The notes under the pieces: generated by a model | What the model was told of the DNA's origin: nothing | Database searches by the model: none | The model's input: the letters and a program-made list of their open reading frames with translations, nothing else | Origin: Limosilactobacillus sp. | GTDB taxonomy: Bacteria > Bacillota > Bacilli > Lactobacillales > Lactobacillaceae | Reading direction: 5' to 3' | NCBI RefSeq assembly: GCF_022482365.1 | Contig: NZ_JAKVPE010000001.1 | Span: 620,001-684,000 of the forward strand | Length of the DNA: 64,000 bases | Position numbers and translations under genes: made by a program | Shown here: one piece after another, positions 7,638 through 15,361 of the stretch | Position numbering within the stretch: position 1 is the first letter of the stretch | How the letters are laid out: every line of letters begins with the position of its first letter

Positions 7638-9143
7638 TTACTTGGTCAGGCCCGTCTTGAAGATGGCGATCCCGTGAACGTTGTACTTTTCGTTATTGGT
7701 CTTCTTCCCGCTGGCCACGTCGATAATGAATTGGATGAACTTGTCGGCGAGACTGTCCATTGATTCATTCATCAATTGTCCGGCATCAAAGTCAATCCAG
7801 CGTGGCTTCAGGTTGGCAATATAGGAGTTTGAGGAAACCTTAACCGTTGGCACGTAGGTTGCAAACGGCGTTCCCCGTCCCGTCGTGAAGAGGACCATCT
7901 GACAATCGGCGGATGCTTCCGCGGATGATGAAACCAGGTCGTTCCCCGGTGCCTGCAGAAGGTTCAGGCCCCGCGTCTTGATCTTGTCACCATACATCAA
8001 GACATCGTTCACGCTGGAAGTACCAGACTTCTGCGTGCAGCCAAGCGACTTGTCCTCCAGAGTTGAGATTCCCCCGGCCTTGTTACCAGGAGATGGGTTT
8101 TCGTAGATTGGCTGGTGGAAGCGTTCGAAGTATTCCTTAAAGTTGTTGATCAGGTGGACAATCTTGTCAAAGGTGGCCTGGTCCTTGGCCCGGGACATCA
8201 GGATCGTCTCCGCACCAAACATTTCTGGAACTTCTGACAAGACCGTCGTCCCGCCCTGGGCAGCAACAAAGTCGGAAAGGCGTCCTAGCAATGGGTTGGC
8301 CGTCACACCAGACAGGCCATCGGAGCCCCCGCACTTCAAGCCAATCTTCAATTCACTGAGTGGTTGCGGAGTACGGTGGTCGTCCTTGACCGCTTCGTTC
8401 AGTTCCTCGAGCATTGCCAAGCCATCGGCAATTTCGTCATCACTGTCAGCAGAAGACAGGAACTTGACCCGTTTCGTGTCGATTGGGCCACCAGCTTTTT
8501 CCAGCAGCTCCTTCATCTTCTTCAGTTCGTCATCGTCTGTGCAACCCAGTCCACAGATCAGAACTGCGCCAGCGTTTGGCTGCATGGCGGCGTCGACTAG
8601 GATCTTGCGTGCCCGCTCATAGTTGTCCTGCGGTGTTTCGATCCCGTAGGTGTGCTTGAGCGGAACCACATTGTCGAAATTGCCGTCGTCTGGGTGGAGG
8701 GCCTTGAATTCGGTAACCAGTGGATCGAGCAGTTCACTGACCGAGCCCACTACCGGGATAATGTAGAGGTCATTCCGGATACCGACCTTGCCGTTTGGCC
8801 GCTTGTAGCCCATGAACTTCCGGTCGTCCTTTTTCCCCTTGGCGGGAACCTTGATTGGGTCGTAGTGGTAAGAAAGCTCACCGGACAGGTTCGTGGCAAT
8901 GTTATGGATGTGGACATGCTCACCGCGCTTGATGTCCTGGGTGGCATGACCAATCGGGTAACCATACTTGATCACGTCGGCACCCTTCTTGATATCCTCC
9001 AAGGCAATCTTATGTCCCCGGGTGATGTCTTCGATGGTGGTGACGTCGCCATGGTCCTGCGTCTTCAGTACCGTGCCTTCAGGGATATCCTGGAGGGCCA
9101 CCGCGACTGAATCGTGGTCATCCAAAATAATGAAATTATTCAT
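7638..9143 (-). CDS. uxaA: Altronate dehydratase (UxaA)
   Basis: Dehydrates D-altronate to 2-keto-3-deoxygluconate, the last step of the galacturonate arm. 501 aa, full length for the family. An N-terminal SAF domain (about 1-90) carries GEHVHIHN at about 74-81. The core has GYKRPNGKVGIRND at about 112-125, CGLGC near 197-201, KCGGSDGLSG at 270-279, SLGCTQKSG at about 367-374 and TGRGTP at about 421-426. All expected signatures are present, unlike in the paralogue at 10738. AAAGGAG lies 8 bases before the ATG. It is the last gene of the uxaB-uxaA-like-galM-eda-uxaA run, 15 bases after eda. Confidence 0.9.
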   Translation of the reverse strand: MNNFIILDDHDSVAVALQDIPEGTVLKTQDHGDVTTIEDITRGHKIALEDIKKGADVIKYGYPIGHATQDIKRGEHVHIHNIATNLSGELSYHYDPIKVPAKGKKDDRKFMGYKRPNGKVGIRNDLYIIPVVGSVSELLDPLVTEFKALHPDDGNFDNVVPLKHTYGIETPQDNYERARKILVDAAMQPNAGAVLICGLGCTDDDELKKMKELLEKAGGPIDTKRVKFLSSADSDDEIADGLAMLEELNEAVKDDHRTPQPLSELKIGLKCGGSDGLSGVTANPLLGRLSDFVAAQGGTTVLSEVPEMFGAETILMSRAKDQATFDKIVHLINNFKEYFERFHQPIYENPSPGNKAGGISTLEDKSLGCTQKSGTSSVNDVLMYGDKIKTRGLNLLQAPGNDLVSSSAEASADCQMVLFTTGRGTPFATYVPTVKVSSNSYIANLKPRWIDFDAGQLMNESMDSLADKFIQFIIDVASGKKTNNEKYNVHGIAIFKTGLTK

Positions 9144-9158
9144 TATTCAAAACTCCTT

Positions 9159-9812
9159 TTACTTTTCGTTCCGAATCCGCAGCAGTTCTTCGTGGAACTT
9201 CTTAGCATTTTCGGTTACTTGATCGTAGTCACCATCAGCACCAGGGCCAACCAGGCTACCACCGGCACCAACACAGAAGGCACCAGCTGCAAACCAGTCC
9301 TTCATGTTGTCCAGGGAAACACCACCACTTGGCATAATGTTGGCCTGTGGGAATGGCCCTTGCAGTTCTGGGATCATCTTAACACCAGCAATGGCGCCAG
9401 GGAAGATCTTGACAACATCAGCCCCGGTCATCAGTGCCTGTTGAACTTCGGTTGGCGTGAAGCAGCCTGGCATGTAAGGAACGGCGTAAAGGTTGCAGAG
9501 CTTAGCAACTTCTTCATTGTAAGAAGGACTAACAATGAACTTAGCACCGGCGATCATAGCCATCCGGGCCGTTGCGGGATCCAGAACCGTCCCGGCACCA
9601 ACAACAACGTCGGGATCATCCGCAAATTCTTCGTTCAGGTGCTTGATCGTGACGTCGGCATTTGGTGACGTAAAGGCTAATTCGATTGCCTTGACCCCAC
9701 CCTTGATGCTGGCCTTGGAGGTCTTGTAGGCATTTTCTTCGCTCCGACCCCGAACAACGGCTAAAATGCCGGCCTTTTCAACTGCTTTCAGTGCTTCATA
9801 CTTTGGTAACAT
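9159..9812 (-). CDS. eda: 2-dehydro-3-deoxy-phosphogluconate (KDPG) aldolase
   Basis: Cleaves KDPG to pyruvate and glyceraldehyde 3-phosphate, the exit from the hexuronate pathway into lower glycolysis; family members can also cleave 4-hydroxy-2-oxoglutarate. 217 aa. AIELAFTSP (Glu of the active site, about residue 41-49), GAGTVLD (about 72-78) and the Schiff-base lysine in VVKIFPG (about 130-136) are visible, with PSGG as phosphate loop. The start MLPKYEALKAVEKAGI at 9812 fits AGAAGGAG and the family N-terminus better than a site nine codons upstream. It sits between galM-like and uxaA with short gaps. Confidence 0.92.
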   Translation of the reverse strand: MLPKYEALKAVEKAGILAVVRGRSEENAYKTSKASIKGGVKAIELAFTSPNADVTIKHLNEEFADDPDVVVGAGTVLDPATARMAMIAGAKFIVSPSYNEEVAKLCNLYAVPYMPGCFTPTEVQQALMTGADVVKIFPGAIAGVKMIPELQGPFPQANIMPSGGVSLDNMKDWFAAGAFCVGAGGSLVGPGADGDYDQVTENAKKFHEELLRIRNEK

Positions 9813-9839
9813 ATTTTTTCTCCTTCTTTTCTTATTCAA

Positions 9840-10721
9840 TTATGACAAATGCATTTCGTACTGGGAAACTTTGCTGCTGTGGGCTGGCAGAATTTCATTA
9901 CCTGGCTTTTCCATCCAGTCAACTGGCTCGCCCAAGACATCCGGCAGGCCATTGAATGGTTCCATGCACAGGAATGTACAATCCAGGTCTTCCTTGGTCC
10001 ACAGGCACAGATTCTTAAACTGGCTGACATCCATTTCAACCGCGTGCGGTGTCTGTGCTGAGGATAGCTTAACACTCTTGATGCCTGGGTTGCTAATGAT
10101 CCGCAGGCCCGGTTTGAAGACGTCGTAGTTCAAGGTCAGCTTACCATCCTTAGCGCCAGTCAGCTCTTCTTCCTTCCCAGTCCGGTAAGGATTTGGCGTC
10201 TTGACGATCTCGTAAACCTTGATTGGGTCTTTCAGGCCGGTGAACTGAACTTGGTAGTCGGTAAACTTGCCGTCGCCATTGATCGGCACGTTGAATGCCG
10301 GGTGGGAGCCCAGGGAGTACGGCATTTCCCGGTCAGAATCATTTTCAACCGTAAAGCTGACGGAAAGGCCGGTGCTGAGCAGGGTGAAGACCACCGTCAG
10401 CTTAAAGTCGAATGGGTAGAGGGCCTTCGTTTCGTCGTTGGCCACCAGCTGCAGTGCCAGGGCATTCGGCGTGTGGTAGCTCACCGTGAAGTCCTGATCG
10501 CTGACAAAACCGTGCTGGGGCATCTCATAGGTCTTGCCGTCCAGAACGTACTTGTCCTGGTTAGAACGACCGATTGCCGGGAACAGCACTGGGGCGTGTT
10601 TCCCCCATTCCTTGCCGTTCCAAATGTAATCAAAATCGGCTTTCTTATTTACCAGGTGCGTTAATTGCGCCCCGTGCTCGTCGATTTCTGCACTAAAGAC
10701 ATCATTTTCAATTTTTTGCAT
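9840..10721 (-). CDS. Aldose 1-epimerase family protein (LacX/GalM-like)
   Basis: 293 aa with the galactose-mutarotase fold. GRSNQDKYVLDGKTYEMPQHGFVSDQDF and the catalytic-histidine region GSHPAFNVPI are recognisable and resemble LacX-type epimerases of Gram-positive bacteria. It would interconvert sugar anomers in the cytoplasm. Its place between the uxaA-like gene and eda suggests that the substrate is an anomer of an imported hexuronate, which is an inference from context. Start at 10721 is supported by AAGGAAG. No promoter of its own is seen. Confidence 0.85.
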   Translation of the reverse strand: MQKIENDVFSAEIDEHGAQLTHLVNKKADFDYIWNGKEWGKHAPVLFPAIGRSNQDKYVLDGKTYEMPQHGFVSDQDFTVSYHTPNALALQLVANDETKALYPFDFKLTVVFTLLSTGLSVSFTVENDSDREMPYSLGSHPAFNVPINGDGKFTDYQVQFTGLKDPIKVYEIVKTPNPYRTGKEEELTGAKDGKLTLNYDVFKPGLRIISNPGIKSVKLSSAQTPHAVEMDVSQFKNLCLWTKEDLDCTFLCMEPFNGLPDVLGEPVDWMEKPGNEILPAHSSKVSQYEMHLS

Positions 10722-10737
10722 TTTGGTAACTTCCTTA

Positions 10738-12228
10738 CTATTCAGTGACCCCGATCTTGAAGATTGCCAGGCCGTGCAAGCCGGCCTTTTCATTGCTGGT
10801 TTCCTTACCGCTGGCAATCGCGATAATGTCATCAACGAATTCCTTGGCCAGTTCATCAAACGGCTTCGTCAATGCCTGGCCACCATCAAAGTCAAACCAA
10901 CGCTGCTTCTTAGCTGCCAAGGCGGAATCAGCCGCCACCTTCACGGACGGAACAAAGCTGGCGTACGGCGTTGCGACTCCCGTGCTGACAACGACCAGCT
11001 GGCAGTCAGCAGCGGCCTCGGCCGAGGAATCGATCAGGTCGTTGGCCGGCGCTTCCAAGACGTTTAAGCCGGCAGCGCTGACCTTCTTGCCGTAACTGAT
11101 CGCACCGCTGATCGCGGCATCCCCAGCCATCTGCAGGGTATTAACTGCCAATTCCTTGGCGGTCGTAATCCCCTTCGCTTGTTCCTTGGCACTTGGCTCG
11201 TTAACCAATTGTTGGTCAAATTCAGCGTAGTAATCACGCATGTGACCAAAGACGTGCTGAACATCTGCTGCCGCCTCTTGACTTGCGCTTTGCTTGACCA
11301 GCTCGTCTTCTGCGGCGGCCAGGTTCGGCAGCCCAGTCAGGACGGTGCTGCCGCCATTGGCGTTGATCACATTTGCCAGGTGACCCAGTAGGCGGTCAGC
11401 GGTCAACGGCGAAACAGCGGCTGGCTGAACGCTTTGCAGGCCGACCTTCAACTCGCTCAATGGCACCGGCTCACGGTGGTCATTAGCGGCAGCGGTGTTC
11501 AATTCCTCTAGCATTTCCTGGGCCGTGGCAAATTCGTTCTTGACCTCCTGGGCAACCAAGAACTTCATCCGATCCGGATCAATGCCGGCCATCTTTTCGA
11601 TGGTTTCCTTCATCCCGTCCATCTGGTTATTCTCACAGCCCAGGCCGAATACTAAGACACCACCAGCATTGGGATGCAGTGCGGCATCACACAGGATCTG
11701 CCGCGTTTGTTCAAAGTCCTCCCCCAGCTGTGAACAGCCGTAAGGATGCTTTAACAAGATGATGTTGTCAAAGGACCCGTTATCGGGGTGGGCAGCCTTG
11801 AATTGTTGCACCATCACGTCCATCAATGGGGTAATGCAGCCAACGGTCGGTACAATGAAGAGATCGTTGCGGATCCCGACCTTGCCACTCTTCCGCCGGT
11901 AACCCATAAAGGTTTGCTTGGTCAGGTACTTGGACAGGTCCGCTGCTGGAGAAGTCGATTCAGCATCATCTTCAGCCGCGTCACTCAAATTGTGCTCATC
12001 AACCAACTGGCCAGCCTTAACGTCCGCCGTCAAGGTTCCAATGTGCTGCCCAAATTTGACGATGGGTTCGCCAGCAGCCAGGTCCGTCAAGGCAACTTTA
12101 TTGCCAACCGGAACCGCGGCTAATAAATTCAGTTGACGGTCGTTAACATTAACAGTATCTTTGGCAGCTAAGTCCGTCGTGGCAATTGCCACGTTGTCAC
12201 TGTCGTTTAAGATAACCAGTTTTTCCAT
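10738..12228 (-). CDS. UxaA paralogue with degenerate active-site motifs
   Basis: 496 aa and colinear with the UxaA at 7638 over its full length. It shares GYRRKSGKVGIRND (about 109-122), FGLGC (about 194-198), APANDLIDSSAEAAADCQ and the C-terminal SGKETSNEKAGLHGLAIFK. However, the signatures of the active dehydratase are lost: HVHIHN of the SAF domain reads LVDEHN (about 75-80), KCGGSDGLSG reads QSVQPAAVSP (about 265-274), SLGC reads AVNT and TGRGTP reads TGVATP. The frame is intact with a good RBS (AGAGGAG), so this is not simple decay. It may be a non-catalytic partner or have a changed activity. It lies 7 bases after uxaB and 16 before galM-like. Note that annotation by best hit would call it altronate dehydratase. 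Confidence 0.8.
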   Translation of the reverse strand: MEKLVILNDSDNVAIATTDLAAKDTVNVNDRQLNLLAAVPVGNKVALTDLAAGEPIVKFGQHIGTLTADVKAGQLVDEHNLSDAAEDDAESTSPAADLSKYLTKQTFMGYRRKSGKVGIRNDLFIVPTVGCITPLMDVMVQQFKAAHPDNGSFDNIILLKHPYGCSQLGEDFEQTRQILCDAALHPNAGGVLVFGLGCENNQMDGMKETIEKMAGIDPDRMKFLVAQEVKNEFATAQEMLEELNTAAANDHREPVPLSELKVGLQSVQPAAVSPLTADRLLGHLANVINANGGSTVLTGLPNLAAAEDELVKQSASQEAAADVQHVFGHMRDYYAEFDQQLVNEPSAKEQAKGITTAKELAVNTLQMAGDAAISGAISYGKKVSAAGLNVLEAPANDLIDSSAEAAADCQLVVVSTGVATPYASFVPSVKVAADSALAAKKQRWFDFDGGQALTKPFDELAKEFVDDIIAIASGKETSNEKAGLHGLAIFKIGVTE

Positions 12229-12235
12229 GAAACTA

Positions 12236-13657
12236 CTACTCCTCTGCATTAATTTCCTGGACAATTGCCCGGGTGCCCTTTTCGGCAATTTCGTTGTAGT
12301 ACTTGGTTACCAAGTCTTCCAGTCCTGGAATCTTGGTGAGGTCTTCACCCCAGAATTCTGGGTTAGAGAGAGCCTCGTGAATAAAGTTGTCGTCGCCCTG
12401 GATCTTCTTGAAGCCCGCCGCGACATCAGCCGTATCGTTAATTTCAAATTCGGACTTGCCGTTGTAGATCCACATGTAAGCAGCCAGTGCCAAGGTCATC
12501 CGTTCTGGCAGCTTGTTGTACTTAGCGTAGTAACGCTTGTAGTTTGGCAGCAGCCGTGCGGCATACTTGGAAATACTGTTCAGTGCCAGGGCGCTCAGCT
12601 GGTGCTTAACATAAGGATTTTCAAACCGTTCTTGGATCCCCTTGGCGTAGCTGTCCAGTTCTTCCTTCGGCAGCGGAACGACCGGAATGATTTCCTTGTG
12701 CATTTCGTCGTCAATGAACTTGTAGAAGTCCTTGTCGGCCATTACTTGACCAACCGTCTCCAGGCCTGCCAGCCGGCCAATTGGTGACATCGTGGTGTGC
12801 GGGCCGTTTAAGATGGAGACTTTCCGGTTCCGGTATGGCTGCATGTCGTCAGTGACAACCAGGTTGATCCCGGCTTCCTTGAGTGGCAGGACCTTTTCAA
12901 TTTCCTTGTCCCCTTCGATGACGAAGATCAGGAATGGTTCGGTCTTAACCATGTTTTGGTCCTTGTAGCCCCATTCCTTTTCCAGGTCAGCAGCCCGGTC
13001 GCGTGGGTAGCCCGGAACGATCCGGTCAACCAGCGTGGAGTAGAACTTGTTGTCGTTGTTGATCCAGTCAACAAAGTCCTGGCCCAGCTTCCAAAGGTCA
13101 GCATACTGCAGAATGGCCTTCTTCAGTGCATCCCCGTTGTGGTTAATCAGTTCGCACGGAATGATGTGGAAGCCCTTCTTGCCTAATTCGAAACGGTGGT
13201 AAAGCAGTGCCGTTAATTTGGCCGGGTAAGAACTCTTTTCACCCTTCTTCAATGCTTCCAGCGTGTCTTCAGGAACGAATTCAATCCCCGCTTCGGTCGT
13301 GTTGGAGAAGATCACTTCGATGTTGTCATCTTCGGCCAGGGCCAGGTACTTGTCATAGTCGGTGTAGGGGTTAACGGTTCCGTTAATGGATTCAATAATT
13401 TCGTGGCTTTGGATCTTCTTGCCGTCCAGAATTCCTTCCAGCAGAACGGTGTAGAGGTCGTCCTGTTCGTCAAGCTCTTTAATCCGGCCCTGCGGTAGCG
13501 GCTGAACAATCTGGACGCCACCCTTGAAGAGGCCCTGCTTATTCATCTGGTGAATCTGCCAGTCGATGAAGGCCCGCAGAAAATTTCCTTCACCAAATTG
13601 AATTACCTTGTTTGGGTATTGCGGCAATTTACGAAAACTGTTATTAAGTCTATCCAT
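12236..13657 (-). CDS. uxaB: Tagaturonate reductase (altronate oxidoreductase)
   Basis: Reduces D-tagaturonate to D-altronate with NADH, second step of galacturonate breakdown. 473 aa, mannitol dehydrogenase superfamily. The N-terminal nucleotide-binding segment is VIQFGEGNFLRAFIDWQI (about 18-35). The catalytic-domain motif is SILNGPHTTMSPIGRLAG (about 285-302), with the helical C-terminal domain after it. GGAGG precedes the ATG. It is the first gene of a five-gene run behind a promoter with a LacI-type operator in its spacer. Confidence 0.92.
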   Translation of the reverse strand: MDRLNNSFRKLPQYPNKVIQFGEGNFLRAFIDWQIHQMNKQGLFKGGVQIVQPLPQGRIKELDEQDDLYTVLLEGILDGKKIQSHEIIESINGTVNPYTDYDKYLALAEDDNIEVIFSNTTEAGIEFVPEDTLEALKKGEKSSYPAKLTALLYHRFELGKKGFHIIPCELINHNGDALKKAILQYADLWKLGQDFVDWINNDNKFYSTLVDRIVPGYPRDRAADLEKEWGYKDQNMVKTEPFLIFVIEGDKEIEKVLPLKEAGINLVVTDDMQPYRNRKVSILNGPHTTMSPIGRLAGLETVGQVMADKDFYKFIDDEMHKEIIPVVPLPKEELDSYAKGIQERFENPYVKHQLSALALNSISKYAARLLPNYKRYYAKYNKLPERMTLALAAYMWIYNGKSEFEINDTADVAAGFKKIQGDDNFIHEALSNPEFWGEDLTKIPGLEDLVTKYYNEIAEKGTRAIVQEINAEE

Positions 13658-13833
13658 CTTAGAAAACCTCCAGATTAATCAACATGCATCAACAATTTAA
13701 ACCCAGTCCAACGAATTAAGCGGCATCTGTGAGAGGGGCGATGTGCACTTTGTATCAAAGATTGACCGGGATTTAAGGGCGTAGCCACCATTGCTTGGTT
13801 TTCAAATGATGGATGCGCTATCAATATGCTTAT

Positions 13834-13862
13834 ATTATAAAATGTTAACGTGAAACATTCAA
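13834..13862 (-). promoter_or_regulatory. Promoter of the uxaB operon
   Basis: Minus strand TTGAAT (13857-13862), exactly 17 bases, TATAAT (13834-13839). The spacer is almost wholly covered by a LacI-type palindrome (13842-13858), so a bound repressor would exclude RNA polymerase. The gap 13658-13943 holds only this, the long uxaB leader and the terminator of the small peptide gene. Confidence 0.75.
13842..13858 (-). promoter_or_regulatory. LacI-type operator of the uxaB operon
   Basis: ATGTTAACGTGAAACAT: perfect 5-bp outer arms ATGTT/AACAT around a central CG. Shares TGTTAACGTGAA with the site at 14155. Probable binding site of the LacI-family protein at 25404 (inference). Confidence 0.65.
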
Positions 13863-13901
13863 CGCCTTTTTATAATTTTGTTTGGAATTGATCAAATAAT
13901 T

Positions 13902-13935
13902 GTAAAAGGAATACCGCTTGTAAGGCGGCATTCCT
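13902..13935 (-). terminator. Terminator of the small peptide gene
   Basis: Minus-strand stem AGGAATGCCGC / GCGGTATTCCT (11 bp, one G-T), then TTTTACAATTATTT. Placed just after the 57-codon gene. Confidence 0.8.
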
Positions 13936-13943
13936 CATTATTA

Positions 13944-14117
13944 CTACTTGGTAAACTGTTGGTCGGTAGCTTCGTTGTTCTTGCTTACCACGTTAGTCAT
14001 CTGTTGACTGATGCTGTGGCTGTTGGTGGTAGTGGAATAGATGGAGCTGGCACTGGCAATCCCCGCCAGAGCCGCGCTAGCAACGATAAAGATAACAATA
14101 GTCTTAATGAAATTCAT
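13944..14117 (-). CDS. Small secreted or membrane-anchored peptide, 57 aa
   Basis: A short open frame, MNFIKTIVIFIVASAALAGI at its N-terminus, with one lysine, a hydrophobic core of about 15 residues and ASA near 21-23 as a possible signal-peptidase site. The remaining roughly 34 residues are hydrophilic and rich in Ser, Thr, Asn and Gln, with no Cys. Support that it is a real gene: a strong AGGGGAG ribosome binding site, a TTGCAT-16-TACAAT promoter, a LacI-type operator in the leader and its own terminator, all in the right order. It lies between uxuA and uxaB inside the hexuronate locus. No family is recognised and no function is proposed beyond likely export and co-regulation with uronate use. 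Confidence 0.75.
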   Translation of the reverse strand: MNFIKTIVIFIVASAALAGIASASSIYSTTTNSHSISQQMTNVVSKNNEATDQQFTK

Positions 14118-14154
14118 TTAAATTCTCCCCTCTCACAGATCCGTTAGCAATTTT

Positions 14155-14168
14155 TGTTAACGTGAACA
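14155..14168 (-). promoter_or_regulatory. LacI-type operator of the small peptide gene
   Basis: TGTTAACGTGAACA on the plus strand, a nearly perfect 14-bp palindrome with central CG. It lies between the promoter and the ribosome binding site of the 57-aa gene. Confidence 0.7.
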
Positions 14169-14185
14169 GTAAATGAACATTATTC

Positions 14186-14213
14186 ATTGTACTATTGTTA
14201 ATCTGAGATGCAA
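14186..14213 (-). promoter_or_regulatory. Promoter of the small peptide gene
   Basis: Minus strand TTGCAT (14208-14213), 16 bases, TACAAT (14186-14191). The operator at 14155 lies about 18 bases after the -10 box. Confidence 0.6.
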
Positions 14214-14235
14214 GAGATTTGTCTTACTTTTGGGA

Positions 14236-14249
14236 AGTAAACGTTTTCA
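14236..14249 (-). promoter_or_regulatory. Possible second LacI-type or cre-like site
   Basis: Minus strand TGAAAACGTTTACT, one mismatch from the catabolite-responsive element consensus TGWAANCGNTNWCA and also close to TGAAAACGTTAACA at 22686. It lies upstream of the small-peptide promoter, about 81 bases centre to centre from the 14155 operator. Confidence 0.4.
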
Positions 14250-14263
14250 ATTGCCTATCGCTA

Positions 14264-15346
14264 TCAATTGCGTTCCCCAGCACCCTTTTGAATTGCTTCC
14301 CACAAGCCGTTGAGATATGAGATTCCCAGGGCGCGATCATAAAGGCCATAGCCGGGCCGCCCGTTTTCACCCCAGATATTGCGACCGTGATCTGGCCGGA
14401 TATAACCATCAAAGTGCGCTTCGTATAGGGCCCGCATAATTTCGTACATGTCCAGTGATCCTTCAGAGGACAGGTGGGCCGATTCATAGAAATCACCGTT
14501 GGCCATCAGTTTAATGTTGCGGGCATGGATAAAGGGCGCCCGATCCTTTTTCACGAATTCCCGAATAATCGCCGGAACATCATTGGCCGGATTTTCGCCG
14601 AGACTGCCGGTGCAGATCGTAAAGCCATTGTAGCGGGACTCGTGCATCCGTTCGATTGCAAGCATGTCATCACGGTTCTTGAAGATTCGTGGCAGGCCAA
14701 AGAGCGGGCGCGGTGGATCATCCGGGTGAATTGCCATCCGAACGCCGCACTTTTCGCAGGTTGGAATAATGGCGTCGAGAAAGTACTTCAGATTTTCACG
14801 CAGCCGCCGCTCATCAACCCCCTCGTAGGCTTCAAACAGGTGCTTAACCTTGGCCAAGCGCTCCGGTTCCCAACCGGGCAAAACGTAGCCGTTGGAATTT
14901 TCCTCTACCGACCTGATAATCTCTGCCGGTGAGCCTTCTACAAGTTGGTGCTGGAAGGCCAGGTCCGTGGATCCGTCAGCCAGTGGATAATGGAGGTCGG
15001 TCCGCACCCAGTCAAAGATCGGCATGAAGTTGTAGCAGATCACCTTAATCCCATAGGCCGCCAGGTTTTCAATCGTCCGCTGGTAGTTTTCAATGTATCG
15101 GTCCCGGCTTGGCAGGCCGATCTTGATGTCATCGTGGACGTTGACCGACTCGATCACCTCAAGTTTCAGGCCGGCAGCCTCAACCTCTTTTTTCAGGGCC
15201 GCGATCCGTTCCTTTGGCCAAACCTCCCCGACCGGAATGTCAAAGAGGGCCCCGACGACCTGGCTCGTTCCCGGAATCTGGCGAATGTCGCGGAGCTTAA
15301 TTGAATCGTTTTGCTTCCCGTACCAGCGAAATCCCATGTTTTTCAT
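14264..15346 (-). CDS. uxuA: Mannonate dehydratase
   Basis: Dehydrates D-mannonate to 2-keto-3-deoxygluconate, third step of the glucuronate arm; a metal-dependent TIM-barrel enzyme. 360 aa. The start MKNMGFRWYGKQNDSIKLRDIRQIPG is typical, and conserved stretches VICYNFMPIFDWVRTDL (about 102-118), MAIHPDDPP (about 203-211), TGSLG and IRPDHGR (about 316-322) are present. AGAAGGGAG precedes the ATG, 15 bases after uxuB. No clear terminator follows before the small peptide promoter. Confidence 0.93.
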   Translation of the reverse strand: MKNMGFRWYGKQNDSIKLRDIRQIPGTSQVVGALFDIPVGEVWPKERIAALKKEVEAAGLKLEVIESVNVHDDIKIGLPSRDRYIENYQRTIENLAAYGIKVICYNFMPIFDWVRTDLHYPLADGSTDLAFQHQLVEGSPAEIIRSVEENSNGYVLPGWEPERLAKVKHLFEAYEGVDERRLRENLKYFLDAIIPTCEKCGVRMAIHPDDPPRPLFGLPRIFKNRDDMLAIERMHESRYNGFTICTGSLGENPANDVPAIIREFVKKDRAPFIHARNIKLMANGDFYESAHLSSEGSLDMYEIMRALYEAHFDGYIRPDHGRNIWGENGRPGYGLYDRALGISYLNGLWEAIQKGAGERN

Positions 15347-15361
15347 TGCTTATTCTCCCTT

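Noticed and set aside
11064-11391. Possible frameshift decay in the UxaA paralogue
   Set aside because: The main frame is continuous and colinear with UxaA over its whole length; the short overlapping frames there are shadows.
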